Part shown: one piece after another, positions 24,936-36,600 of the stretch
Numbering within the stretch: position 1 is the stretch's first letter
Layout: each line of letters begins with the position of its first letter
Assembly (NCBI GenBank): GCA_037074765.1
Contig: JBAMDO010000002.1
Location: forward strand, 410,257-474,256
DNA length: 64,000 bases
Direction of reading: 5' to 3'
Source of the DNA: Mansonella perstans
Lineage: Eukaryota > Nematoda > Chromadorea > Rhabditida > Onchocercidae
Notes under the pieces: generated by a model
What the model was told of the DNA's origin: nothing
The model's input: only the letters and a program-made list of their open reading frames with translations
Databases searched by the model: none
Position numbers and translations under genes: made by a program

Positions 24936-26459
24936 ATGTTCAGTTTAGCAACGATCATTAGACAAGTTGCATTTCGTGCATCTCGTTTCAATGTTTTCTC
25001 CTCTGCATCATCATCATTATCATCATCATCGTTGTCGCAAACATTGAAAACACAAATCGAAAATATGATCGCTTCTGCTCCGGTAGTTGTTTTTATGAAA
25101 GGCACACAGCTGGAACCAATGTGTGGCTTTAGTAAAAATGTTAAAATGGTGAGCTGTAATTAAATTAATATTAAAATAAAGTATTAGAGACATCACTATT
25201 AAAATTATCATTTTATTGACTACTTGAAAGTTACCGATTCTTACTTTTCAAAGAGATTTGGAATGATTTTATCCAGAAAGGTTTATTAATGTTCTATTCG
25301 TTTATATTATCGTTTATCCAGTTATAATGACTGAGTTCTTTTGGAATATCATGAGCAGCAGGATGACATGAGTACAAGTAAATGATTTTTTCTGATAAAA
25401 AGAAAAAAAGGTGGTTCCAATGCTCGCCTAGTGAAAATTGGAAAGAATTCATGTTGTGTGATTTTTAGAAAATTTTTGAAAATTTCTCGTACATTCATAA
25501 AAATGTTCTTATAAAAACGCTTTTATCAAAAGCATTACGTATTTAAAATTTTTTTGGAGTCTTTTTCTTACAGATATTAGACTTCCACGAAATTAAATTC
25601 AAAGATTATAACGTACTCGCCGATGATGATCTAAGAGAAGGCATCAAAACATACAGCGATTGGCCCACAATACCCCAAGTAAGCTAATGTCGTTGTTCGA
25701 ACACTAGAGAATAGTGTAATTTAAAAAAAAATTAAGGTGTAGAATTGACTAGCATTTTTGTTTGATACTTCGATATCGCTTTTTTTTGAAAAACAGAAAA
25801 CTATTGCAAAGGAAAATGTGACAATTTGACTCTTATCCAAGAACCTATACCGGAATAATTAAAATTGTTAAAGGTAATATTACTAACATTTAAGCGTCTT
25901 TCCGGTGGTGTACAATTTTAGTTAGTGTTCGACATTTCCATTTATGATATATGAAACGTATACATCAGAATGAAACAACAATTCATATCAACTGATTAAA
26001 AAAAGAAATAGTTTTTTCATTTTTAATTTCCACCATTTTTTTTCACCCCAAAAAGAAATGAAAACATTTAAAGGATAACAGATATAATATACATATAAAA
26101 TATGCAATAATAGGACAAATATTCACGAATAAAAGGAAATAAGAAAAACAATAAATAAAATGGTACCTAATAAAAATGAAAAATGCATATTGTATCGTCT
26201 TTTATTTCAGTATATTTTCTCATCACGTATTCTTCTACTAGAGAATTTTAAAAAAAAGAAAAACAAACAAACAAATATAAAAAAGAGAAACAAGAATTAT
26301 TCAATTCTTTTTCAGGTTTATGTGAACGGTAATTTCGTAGGAGGTTGTGATATTCTTGTTCAAATGCATAAAAAGGGTGAAATAACAGACCTCTTCGACA
26401 AAGAAGGTATAAAAACACGATTTTCGGATGCTTCAAGTCATGAAACAAAAAAAGCTTAA
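24936..26459 (+). CDS. glrx-5: Mitochondrial monothiol glutaredoxin 5
   Basis: Monothiol glutaredoxin of the Grx5 type, which transfers [2Fe-2S] clusters made on ISCU in mitochondria. Three exons (24936-25148, 25574-25678, 26316-26459) give 153 residues. The Ser-rich, basic N-terminus ([18 protein letters not shown]) suits a mitochondrial targeting peptide. Then come VVVFMKGT, the single-cysteine CGFS active site (MCGFSKNV), [20 protein letters not shown] with the WPTIPQ cis-proline motif, and the glutathione-binding [15 protein letters not shown]. This order and length fit Grx5, not the PICOT-type multidomain Grx3. An upstream in-frame ATG at 24879 exists; the gap between the two has splice-like ends and is a multiple of three. 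The stop (26457-26459) overlaps the stop of the opposite-strand phosphatase. Confidence 0.95.
26456..26459. other. Shared TTAA holding both stop codons of a convergent gene pair
   Basis: On the + strand GCT TAA (26457-26459) ends glutaredoxin. On the - strand CCT TAA (26458-26456) ends the phosphatase. The coding regions therefore overlap by the palindrome TTAA. Confidence 0.9.
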
Positions 26460-29400
26460 GGTAACGATGGCACTGGCAGCTGCTGTGATGATGATTCTGA
26501 ACGCAATATTTGTGCTATAATTATCGTCATATTATCACAGCCAGTGCCATCTCCAGCTGTATTTGGTGATAAGCAATGATCGCATATCTGCAATTTTTTT
26601 ATGATGTTGTGAAATGTAATGCTCTTGTCGAAAGTGTGCTATCGCTTAAAATCTAAAATCGGATATTTACTTTTAAATACAAATTGGTGTTTGTTAAAAA
26701 TTATATTTAAAAAGACAATAATTTATTATATAAGAAGCATGCATCAACGAAATACGTAACATGCAGTTCTATTGCAAAAGTTCTTCATTCAGTACCTCTT
26801 TTATTCTCTCCTTATTTCTTCAATGTATGTTATTTGGATATGCATCCCATTTTTTGCGTCCAAAGCGTTTTATTTGCCATTTTTAAGTAAAATTTGTTAT
26901 TCCAAAAATATTTTCATGCTGAAGGTACCTTTGTAACTCCTATTCTTCTGTTCATGATTTGTACAAATAAATTAGTTTTTCATTTAACTACAAAACTACA
27001 ACTAATCAATCTGCAATGATCTAGGTTGTTCAACATAACCTAAAAACATGATTCATACACACTTATCCACATTTGTGGAGGCTTTTTCAATTTAAGACCA
27101 ATTAACATGAAGACAATCGATAAATCTAGAAATCCATTTGATTATAAATCTTGGAAAATACACAAGAACAACAAACCTGTTCGCAGATATCCTTGAGACT
27201 AACACCATCATTTATCCTTCTGCGTACAAAATCAACCGCTTCTTGGCTAGTGAGAGAATTCCTGAAATCACATAGATTACTTGCTAGCAAAAATTACAAA
27301 CACTGGAGAAATATCTTCATCTCCATTCTCAACGGATACTTCAACAAAAATGACAAATATTTGCGGATCTGAAAAGGAAAAGAAGTTGTACCATATGCCA
27401 TCGCAAGCAACGATGATGAATTCATCGCCTTGTAGAACTTTGCACTGTTTAATATCCGGTAAAGCCGAGATCATTTGTTCTTTCAATGGTAATGCAGCAT
27501 TTTTCTTATAGAAATGATCACCTAAAGCTCTGAAAGGGATAAAGAGTATTAACAGCGAAAAAATATCATGTAGAAATACACAAAATTCATGTTGGCTTCT
27601 CAAGAGAAAAAAAACATACCGAACTGCACTTGTTTAACTCATCGCAATGGGAACTTTCGATCAAGTTTTTCAAAAGGCAAACGCCATTTCTTTCTTGTAT
27701 TGCAGCCCCTACTAATTTTTGAGGAGATTGGAACTACTTCTCGAAAGAGAACTATATGATGTAACTTCCTGAAAGAAAAAGTTAACCTTGAAAGGTTCAA
27801 GCCACCGTTAACCCGACCATCCATACTAATTTCGCCTCCAGCTGTCTCAATTCGCCTCCTTTCTAGAAATAAAAAAAAAAAAAAAACGCTGCAGCAAAGA
27901 GTCAACATGAGCAATATTCAGTTTTTTTCTAAATCCATTCAAAAAATTACCACCAAGTAAAACACTGCTGTCCTAAATTTCGCATTTTATTGAACGATAA
28001 ACAGGAAACAACTTCCTGAATAATAAACAGGAAACAAACCTGTATCATCTTCTGGCTTGTGATCAACTGACAGTTCAACGGCCGCACCATTACGACACAG
28101 TACTGCTCGACTATCACCCGCATTACCAACCACTATCTTATCCTGAAGAAGCAGCAAATGTAACTTTTTCAGAATTTGTGATTTGAAACAACTTTCTTAA
28201 TTTCTTAATAAAAAACTTTTAGAAAATATAAACTGATTCGTTTTACTGATGAATTATAGATGTAGAAATATAAATAATGGATTGGTTTTATGATCTCAAT
28301 CAATAAAAATCTAGTTTGTATAATATTCATCCTGTAATACGTCATTCGATTCCGTGATAGAACCCTTCAAAAAAAAAAAAATTACCTTGAAAACAATGAC
28401 AACACATGCCGTTGTGCCTGAATCTTCCCCTGGAGTATCACCCGAAGGGCAAGAATAGGTTTGTTCAACCTACAAAATCGTAAGTAAGAGTTATGAAAAA
28501 TAAGATGCCAACTATTCTCCGGTGAGATTTATCTAGTAAACGATTTGACCGTATTAAATAACACCTCTCAGTTTTTATAGTCTAAATTTCAAAAAATTTT
28601 AACTAAAAATGTTGGGACGTATTTCGTGATGTCTTGCTATTAACATCTACAAGATATTTTGAACTCACATCATCGATTTCTTCATCATCCATTTCCTCCT
28701 CCTCTTCACCTTCACTCATTTCCTCATCAGCGTTATAATCTTCATCTACTGATTCTGAGTCCGAAGAAAATGTAACCTGCCCATCGCAAGTTCTGAAATA
28801 TCCAAGTGATACATCCTACGTAAAATTTTGATAATAATATATCGTCATTTCTCATTTTTTTGTGATCTCCGAGAAGTAGGGATGAAAAAAAGTTATAAAT
28901 AGAATCATACATTTTCAAATGGTGTCACCAATAATAAGATCTGGAATTAAAAGTTACTGACGCAGAAGGTTGAGGATTCTCGCTCGGTGATATGGAATCA
29001 TCGCCATCATCTAAAGTTATATTAGTAGTAACTTCAACAGGATCCGTAGCTTCAGGTTCACTGTTTGTCGCTTCACTTTCTCCAGCAACTTCGCAGCTAA
29101 AATAGAGGTAAATAATAGAGACCTATTAAGATAATCACAAATTACGGCAAAAAAATGACCAACTCACTTTTGTTTTCACGAACCAATAAAATTCAAGGAT
29201 GTCGTAATATTCTTCTAAAGCAATTTAACATTAAACCTTTCATCTTGATCAGTCGTCTCCGATTTATCGATCGTCGATTTACTTGAAAGCGTACTGTTGG
29301 TCTGACTTTCCGATGTATCTTCTTCAATATCTACATTTAATGCTAATTTAGTTTCCTATTCATTCAAACAGCGCAAATTCATCAGCAGATTATTAAAACG

Positions 29401-31088
29401 ATAAAAATGTCAGATGAAGACATCAAAAAAAAAAAAAAGAAAAAAAAAACATATGAAAAGAAAATGCTTTAAAATCGATCTTATTAACCGATATGCAATC
29501 GAAATTTTAAGCGACATTAAGAAAATCCAAACGAAAACAAATGGAATCCTTAAAAATAATAGCACAAACCATTTGAGGATTTGGTGCGCTTCGCTCTTAC
29601 GAAACCAGGTGACGATTCACTCACTCGTTTTTTGGCTTTTTCGTCCAATGCCTTATCTTCTGCTTTTTGAAGATGAGTTTCATCAGCTTCAACTTCCTTG
29701 TCGATACCGCCATTCTGATCTTCCCCATTTGTTCCCTCTTCAACCACATTTGCTCCGTTTTCCTCAATTTTCGTCACAGATCCTTCCATTTTCTGAATAT
29801 AGCTTACTGATTCGTAAAATCATACAAGTGCCTTTCAAATTTGTTCATAAGTATTAAAAGTTTATTCATTGCATATGAATAATTAAACAGCCATACTTTA
29901 TCGGTTTTCCGACATAAAATATAACATACTAGATATTAACAAAAGCAATGGGTGATTACCTGCTCTTCTGCACCTTGTTGTTCAAGCTGTTTCCGCAACT
30001 CGTTGAAATCAATAACTGATTGTCTTCCATTCTGCTCTCGATGTAAAACAATTCCATATCTTTCTAGTATGGTTTCAATCGGCATTCCAGCTTCTTCGTA
30101 TAATGCTTGCTGAATTGAAAAGGAAATACTCATGAATTACGATTTCAGTTATTCCGAACTAGTTTATTTTTGGAATAACTATAACTAAGTAACAATCAAA
30201 TAATAACCTTGTCTTCGTCATCATCGTTTAATTCCTCATGTTTCGGTTCCACGCTACCCGCCATTTTCTTCAATTCTTTCATAACTGCCTCAGATCTATA
30301 AAATAGCAGATTTTAACTCTAATATTGTAGAAGTTGGAAAATTCCTGCAAATAAAATCCCAAAATAAACATCAAAAGGATGATCTAGCAAGAAAATTATA
30401 GTTTACAACCTCAATAGTTCATCCAGCTCCAAGAAAGTATCCTGTATAGCTTTTGCATAATTACCCGAAAACCATGAACTATTTCTTTTTAACATATCGG
30501 GTAAATGATTGGCGCTATATTGTGCCACTTCACTTCCTACAATGCACATCAGGTCAGTGAATTCCAGCAATACTTCTCTTGCAAAAAATGATGAAATAAT
30601 TTTTCATCTCACAAATGAACAAGTTGAAAGCATTTATTTAAAGTTTTTATCTAAGCTTTACCTCCATGACCATCATACACGGCAAAAAAGGATGAATCCT
30701 GGTCATAATTTACAATACAATTATGCGCATCCTGAAATGAAGATTTCAAGGATTTCATATACCCCACAATTATTTATCTAACTTAGATTAAATCCGAAGC
30801 ATTATTAAATTTATTCATCTATTACAATCCCACCACAAAAAATCTAATGTGGAAATGAAAAGCATTTTAGCATAAAGTCACGTGGTAAAACATTCCATAG
30901 AATTCTACATAAAATAGGAAATTTGCAATAGAAATAAAGCTGTATTTCAGCTAATTAATTCCAAAAGATCAAACAACTTCTTGATTGATACGCCATCCTT
31001 GCATACTCGTTGCAGCATAAGAGACTCGCTCATTACCACCGCATTCTGATACTTTTTCCGTTACTGGCTTACTCAGATAAGCACCCAT
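26456..31088 (-). CDS. ppm-1.G: PP2C-family protein phosphatase, PPM1G (PP2C-gamma) type
   Basis: Mn/Mg-dependent Ser/Thr phosphatase; PPM1G is nuclear and linked to splicing, histone exchange and 7SK regulation. Exon 1 is 30978-31088 and starts [12 protein letters not shown], the family's conserved and potentially myristoylated N-terminus. Metal-site motifs appear in order: [51 protein letters not shown] and GTGCDNMT. Between DGHGG and SGTTA is the PPM1G hallmark, a long acidic insert (near 28670-28800, rich in Glu/Asp; also the low-complexity exon near 29560-29790). The first catalytic half runs from 31088 to about 30230 and the second from about 28500 to 26456. The C-terminus is LPVPSLP then TAA. 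It is convergent with glrx-5 and overlaps it by 4 nt. Confidence 0.93.
26466..26552. repeat. Imperfect inverted repeat in the last phosphatase exon
   Basis: Left arm 26466-26488 (GATGGCACTGGC, AGCTG, CTGTGA) pairs with right arm 26536-26552 (TCACAG CCAGTGCCATC). The 12-base arm is perfect and the rest pairs after skipping about six bases, with a loop near 47 nt. On the coding strand the arms encode parts of GDGTGCDN and QLPVPS. Confidence 0.8.
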
Positions 31089-31480
31089 ATGACCTGATTC
31101 CTTCAGTTATATGTATGTAACTGAAAAGAGAATACTATCAATCCGAAAATAAAAGCGGAAATTTAACTAGAAAATGACAGAAACACATGTCTGTGCTTTC
31201 TATAAACACACAAAAGTATGCAAACAAAATTAATAAAATGTCATACGAACAAATAGAATTTTGAAGAAATGAAAATGTGAAAAGATAAACAGCTTCCAAC
31301 TTTTCTAACAAAATTTTAAATGTCAGTAAGCTTAATTCAGGGTGGGTAAATAACTGAATTAATGAAAAATGGATGGATGAAATTTCCAAACCCAAATAAT
31401 TTCACTATTTTCAAAATTAAAACGGTAATTCCTCACAGTCCGCAGCAATCATCAGTAGCCATTACTTCAATATAACTCAT

Positions 31481-31505
31481 TACGTGAGTAAATCACGTGA
31501 CGTGA
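31481..31505. promoter_or_regulatory. Clustered E-box/CLEAR-like motif (TCACGTGA) upstream of the phosphatase
   Basis: TACGTGAGTAAATCACGTGA followed by CGTGA. The core TCACGTGA at 31493-31500 is a perfect palindrome and matches the bHLH site bound by HLH-30/TFEB and Myc/Max-type factors. It is about 400 bp upstream of the phosphatase start. Function is inferred from the motif only. Confidence 0.4.
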
Positions 31506-33113
31506 AACAGCGCTAACTGTATCACGCGTATAACCGTGTAGCAATCACGAGTATATCAATGATCTTGCCCTATCCTTAGTAAAAGTATTGTACGGCCGGC
31601 ACGCAATATTTTACGGTTGGCCGATACTTGTTTTATATATTTGTGAATTAAAGACGGCCAATGATTGAAGTCATTATGTTGAGATTCATCCCTACCACTA
31701 CATAGTGCAGGGTTCTGTTGTTTTTTCAAATGGGTGTTTTTAGTTGATACATTTCACAGATTAACTTATAGAGCGAAAATTTAATTAATTTTTAGAATTT
31801 TCGAAGATTTAAAAATTTCGATTTTTACAAGTTTCTGTTGTTAATGAAAGAGGTATAATAGTAGACTATTTATCGATTTATAGTCTATTCGCTAAAATTT
31901 CAAATTGATTAGCTTTCTTTATGCGAAATATTTGTTAGGTCAGTGATATATACTGCTACTGTATTAAATTTCATTTTATTTTATCTCTTATAATGTTTTA
32001 ATTAAAAAAAAATCAAGCAGTACTCTCTTTATTGATTAAAGAATGAAAATTTTTAAATTTTGTTAAAATTTCATTGCAATTCCAAATTTTAAACAAAAGA
32101 AAAGGAATGAAATACTTTTGCTATTCAAAATTTTTTTTTCCAGTTTTGATTTTGAAAACAAAAAGAATTCATTGACGATTATAAACCATTAATGATAGTT
32201 GGTAGAGAGGAGTGAAATAGTTTGTTAAAAATAATCACAAATTTTATTGAAATAATCTTTGTGGATATATTTAACAAAAATCGATCGGTTGTCGCAAATA
32301 AATTAAGAATGGACTTTTTCATTTCTTTTTTTTTGTTTTGAAAATTGAGTCAACGTATATAATGTTAAACTGCGGAAGTAACTATGATTCTCTTAAGCCA
32401 AATGCTTCGTCATCTAATTCAAGTGAACGAATGAATCAGCGATATTCCCATTATCCCTATCCATTATCTAGCCAAAACATAGCCGAGGAAACGTGACAAA
32501 AAAAGATCCTATTGAGCCTGATAGGAGTGATAGGTCTGTATGCATACTAATCAATAAATTAACGTGATCTAAATAAAGTTACATTCAATTAGTACGATTG
32601 TTTTTAATTTTTTGAAGGTTTTTTTTTTTTTTGCGTTCTGATTAATTAATTAGTATTACTAATATTACAGTATATCCGAAAGAAAAAAAAAGAAAAAAAT
32701 GTCAAAATGTCAATGAAATGAACAACAACAACACATTAACTAGTCGATTTTATTTAAAATTTTGGTTAATGCATTCTTTGGTCTTTTCTGTTAATTACCA
32801 AATGTATTATTCGCCTTTACATTTTAGGTACTTTGTCAGATCAATGGAATTTATTTAATTGCTCCTATTCATTACAAGTTAATATCTTTCACTCAATGAT
32901 CATATCATGAGTATTTGGTACATTCCGATTACTGATTACGATTTCTCACATTTCATTTCGAATTCAGTGCATTGTTGTATCTTCGTATTTATTAATCATA
33001 TTACTGAACAATTCGGTATGTGTTTATATTCTTTTGGGATTTTTAAATTAGTAGTTTTATAAACTCCTTTTAACTTTTAAAAAATTTAAACACCCCATAG
33101 ATATCCTTAATTT

Positions 33114-33115
<2 letters not shown>

Positions 33116-33144
<29 letters not shown>
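33116..33144. repeat. T homopolymer, about 29 bases
   Basis: Uninterrupted T run; its exact length may be affected by sequencing. Confidence 0.9.
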
Positions 33145-33606
33145 GATGAAAATAACTGAAGGGCATAGTATAATATTTCTATTGATTCTTAAAAAAGTTT
33201 AATTATTAAGCCATTTCATGGAATATTTTAAATCAACAATTTTAATATATCAAAGGGAAACGATTTAATTTTCATGTGTGTATTTTTTTTAAAAATCTTT
33301 CTATTTCACATTTTTTTTGAAATTTTTTCTTTCGGTTTTTATAGCGATTGGTTTAATTTTTATTTGAAACAAAAAAAGAAACGAATTTATTGGAAATTTA
33401 GTCTATGGATTTACATTCTTTGTGTTTGCTTATATTATTTATTAAATTAGATAAATGTTTCATTAAATAAGATTGATTTCTGATCTTGCAATAACTGTAT
33501 CTGCTTAGTTAGGAAAACTTTTTATTTCAAAATTTATTGAAATTTTTCTTAAATTTCAATTAAAATATATTTATTTAAGTTAGTGGCGGTCCATAGAATA
33601 TCGTAG

Positions 33607-36600
33607 ATGCCGTCATTGGTTGTTTTTGGACGACGGTGGAATATTGCAAGTGATGATTTCGTATTTCCATGTTTGTCCGAAATATTAGTTCGTTTAGCCT
33701 GGTGAGCTTTTTTTTTTCCATTTCCTTTTTTTCTTTCTTGAAATAATAAGCATTTTTATGACATCATAAATAACTTGCATGCTTTGTCGAATGTTTCGGA
33801 GCAAAGTTTAACACCATTATAAATACTTGATTTTGGCTCTTAACATGAATTGCATGGGTTAACGAAGTTTTTTTTTTATCTGAAATATAACTAAAGCAGA
33901 AAGATAAACAGTAATAAAAGATGGAATATATCTCACTATAATGAAGTATTGATTATTGTGGAAGAATGAATGATTGCTGATTTTAATTTTATGAGTAGTA
34001 TAATTTCAGGATATCAACAACATGCATCATATTTATATTAAAAGGATGGCAAAGTTGCATCAATCATCACTTTTTCATTAATCTTTTCTCATTAATTGGT
34101 ATTAATGGTATAACTATTTTAATGTGTATTATCATGGCATTGGTTAGTGCTCGTGGTTCTATCCTTGAGCCGCATAAACGTCATTACGTGACGATAATTA
34201 TCTACATTCGTGTACCACTGTTTATTTGTGAAATTGCCACTGTCACTGCATCAACAATCTTCACTTACGGTAGCTTAACAAAATTTGATAATCTTAGCTT
34301 TAATTGTCCTGAGCAGTCTTTCACTGTGACTTTGAGTTACTGAAGTAGAATTTGGGATTATATTTCAATTACTGTTATCCTTTTTAACTATCCAGGTTTT
34401 GTTTTTTTATTCTACTAAATAAAGGAGGCGAAGATTTAAATTAGATTATTTTATTATTGATTTTTTTTCTCAACTTCAGAGAAATAGTATTATATTTAAA
34501 CATTCAAATAATCATTTCTTTCATTGCTGTTATTATTTTAGGGAATACAGCTCCATGTAGTCTAATTACTATATTGCGTTTAGCAGTTTTGCTTCAATGG
34601 GCCCTGATAATAACAGTTTTGGTGGGTATTGCGTTTGTATTTAATCCATCTGGACGTATAAATCCAAGTTTTCGAGAGGATCGAATTTGGTTGTCACGTC
34701 TGAAATCGGTTAGTTTTTGTTTCATCTCTAATTTTTTTGTTTACTAAAATTTTTGTTTATCAAATTAAATTTCGATTAAATTGTTCGAAAAATTGAACAG
34801 ATATTCGGTAATTGTAGTTTCTGATGAAAAGGAACGAAGCGATGCGCATAGCATTAAATGATATTGCCATTCTTACAACATCGTTTTTTGCCGATGTTGA
34901 TTTGGTAGCATCCGACATCCTGGCTGGTCTTCTGTTGCTTGTTCATGCTCCTCATCAAACACCCAGTTGCACTACTTATGCTCCTGAAATCGAAGTAATT
35001 TTTTTTTCCAGAATTATTGAAGATTTTGGTATTTAGCAACTTTGAATGATTTTCCAATCATTTCTTTAGGCTTGCTTATCCTTTAAAATTACATTACTAA
35101 TTTATATCAAGCCATTATAAGTATACAAATGTTCGCTTACATTTAAAATTTCGATGTTTCGCATCTGATTCAGTTGTAAGAATACTATTTTAGGAAAGAA
35201 ATATTACTGTAAAACTAGGGACTTATATATTATAATGGATTTATTATTAAATTTAATGTTTTTCGCCGGTCATTTGTTACAAAATTTCATAATTATGTAT
35301 AAAATATAATGCCAGGTTGCTACAAAGATAGATGATTTTTCAGAATTTTTTCAAGAAATACAGATGGCTTATATGGATAACATTTATATGTCAGTTGATT
35401 TACTTATTGTCGTGATGAGATGTTTGTGATGATAGGATAAGGATGAGGCTCCCTTCTCTCTCACCCCTGGTTGATGTTATTTTTGTAAACTAATCCAAGT
35501 ATGACTGATGTCGATGAAATTAATGTATGGATAAGTTATATAGCCACCGAAATGGATGACATTGGAGAATGCGCGTTATATGGCAAAATATGTAGCAGCC
35601 ATATATGGTTGGGAAATTTATATGTGTTACAATTGTGGTTGTTGCGATTGGTTGAAAGTATGTAAAAAGATCAAATGTTGTGGAAAATGTTGCAGCAGGT
35701 CTAATTTTACAAAACTAATCTTAAACTTCGAAATTTTAGCGCAGAATTTATTTGTTTCTTTGTTACATGTAATCGTAATAATCGGAGTCATGTAGATTAC
35801 AATTCGTTTATTAGTTACTCCTCAAATTTTCAATAGGATAAGAAAAAATTTTTTTTTCATATGCTGGATTACTTGATCTAAGGAAGTAAGGAATAAGTGG
35901 CATTCTGATTTTACAAAATCTGAAATTTTATTTTAATAAATCTTGGTTTTAAAATAGAAAATTAAATAATTGGAAATTGTTTTGCAGACTGAGTTTTCCG
36001 ACTAGAGGTGATAATTGCTGTAAATGTGCTACAGCTACTTTCCTCGCAGTGACAGAGTGTAAGGAAACAGATATCGTCTTCGTATCATTTGCAAATAAAC
36101 TCTATCAGGTAATATTGTCTGTAAACCTTTAATATACTCAAAATTTTTTTCAAGAAAGTCATCTTTTTATCATTTGTTAATTATCTTTTGTCCTTTTTAG
36201 GTGCCATTTATCGTACTTGTGGATATAAAAATAAAAGGTATTTTAATAACCATACGTGGTACGGCTTCGATGATGGATGCGATCAATGATTTAACACTCG
36301 ATGATGAAGCATTTGCAGTAGATATGGATCAGGATCCGATTCTTTCTCGTGATGAAAAATTGGATGTTCCTGATAAGGTTGGGATGAAAGAAGAAATAGC
36401 AATTTATCTAATATTTGGATTTTGACGCTGCATTTTGTTCTTGAATTTCTGATAAGTAAAAGAGTAAATTAGATTATGATTTCCATTAATATTTTATAGG
36501 AAATACGCGTACATCGTGGTATGTTGCGTAGTGCAAGGTACGTACTTGATGTGTTACATGCGAATCGTATTTTAGAAGGTTTAAAAATGAAATATCCGGA

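Larger units (their letters stand above)
31089..33606. other. Divergent intergenic region between the PP2C and DAGL genes
   Basis: 2.5 kb containing both promoters. The part from 31440 to 31690 is less AT-rich and has clustered ACGTG motifs. The remainder is AT-rich, with a 29-base T run at 33116-33144. Open frames here are short and unconvincing. Confidence 0.6.

Noticed and set aside
29414..29857. 147-codon + strand frame with a lysine-rich start
   Set aside because: It is antisense to an acidic, low-complexity exon of the PPM1G gene; the complement of acidic codons makes a long open frame. No family feature or splice support.
31138..31395. 85-codon minus-strand frame upstream of the phosphatase
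   Set aside because: Located in the likely promoter/leader, Phe/Leu-rich noise, no connection in frame to exon 1.
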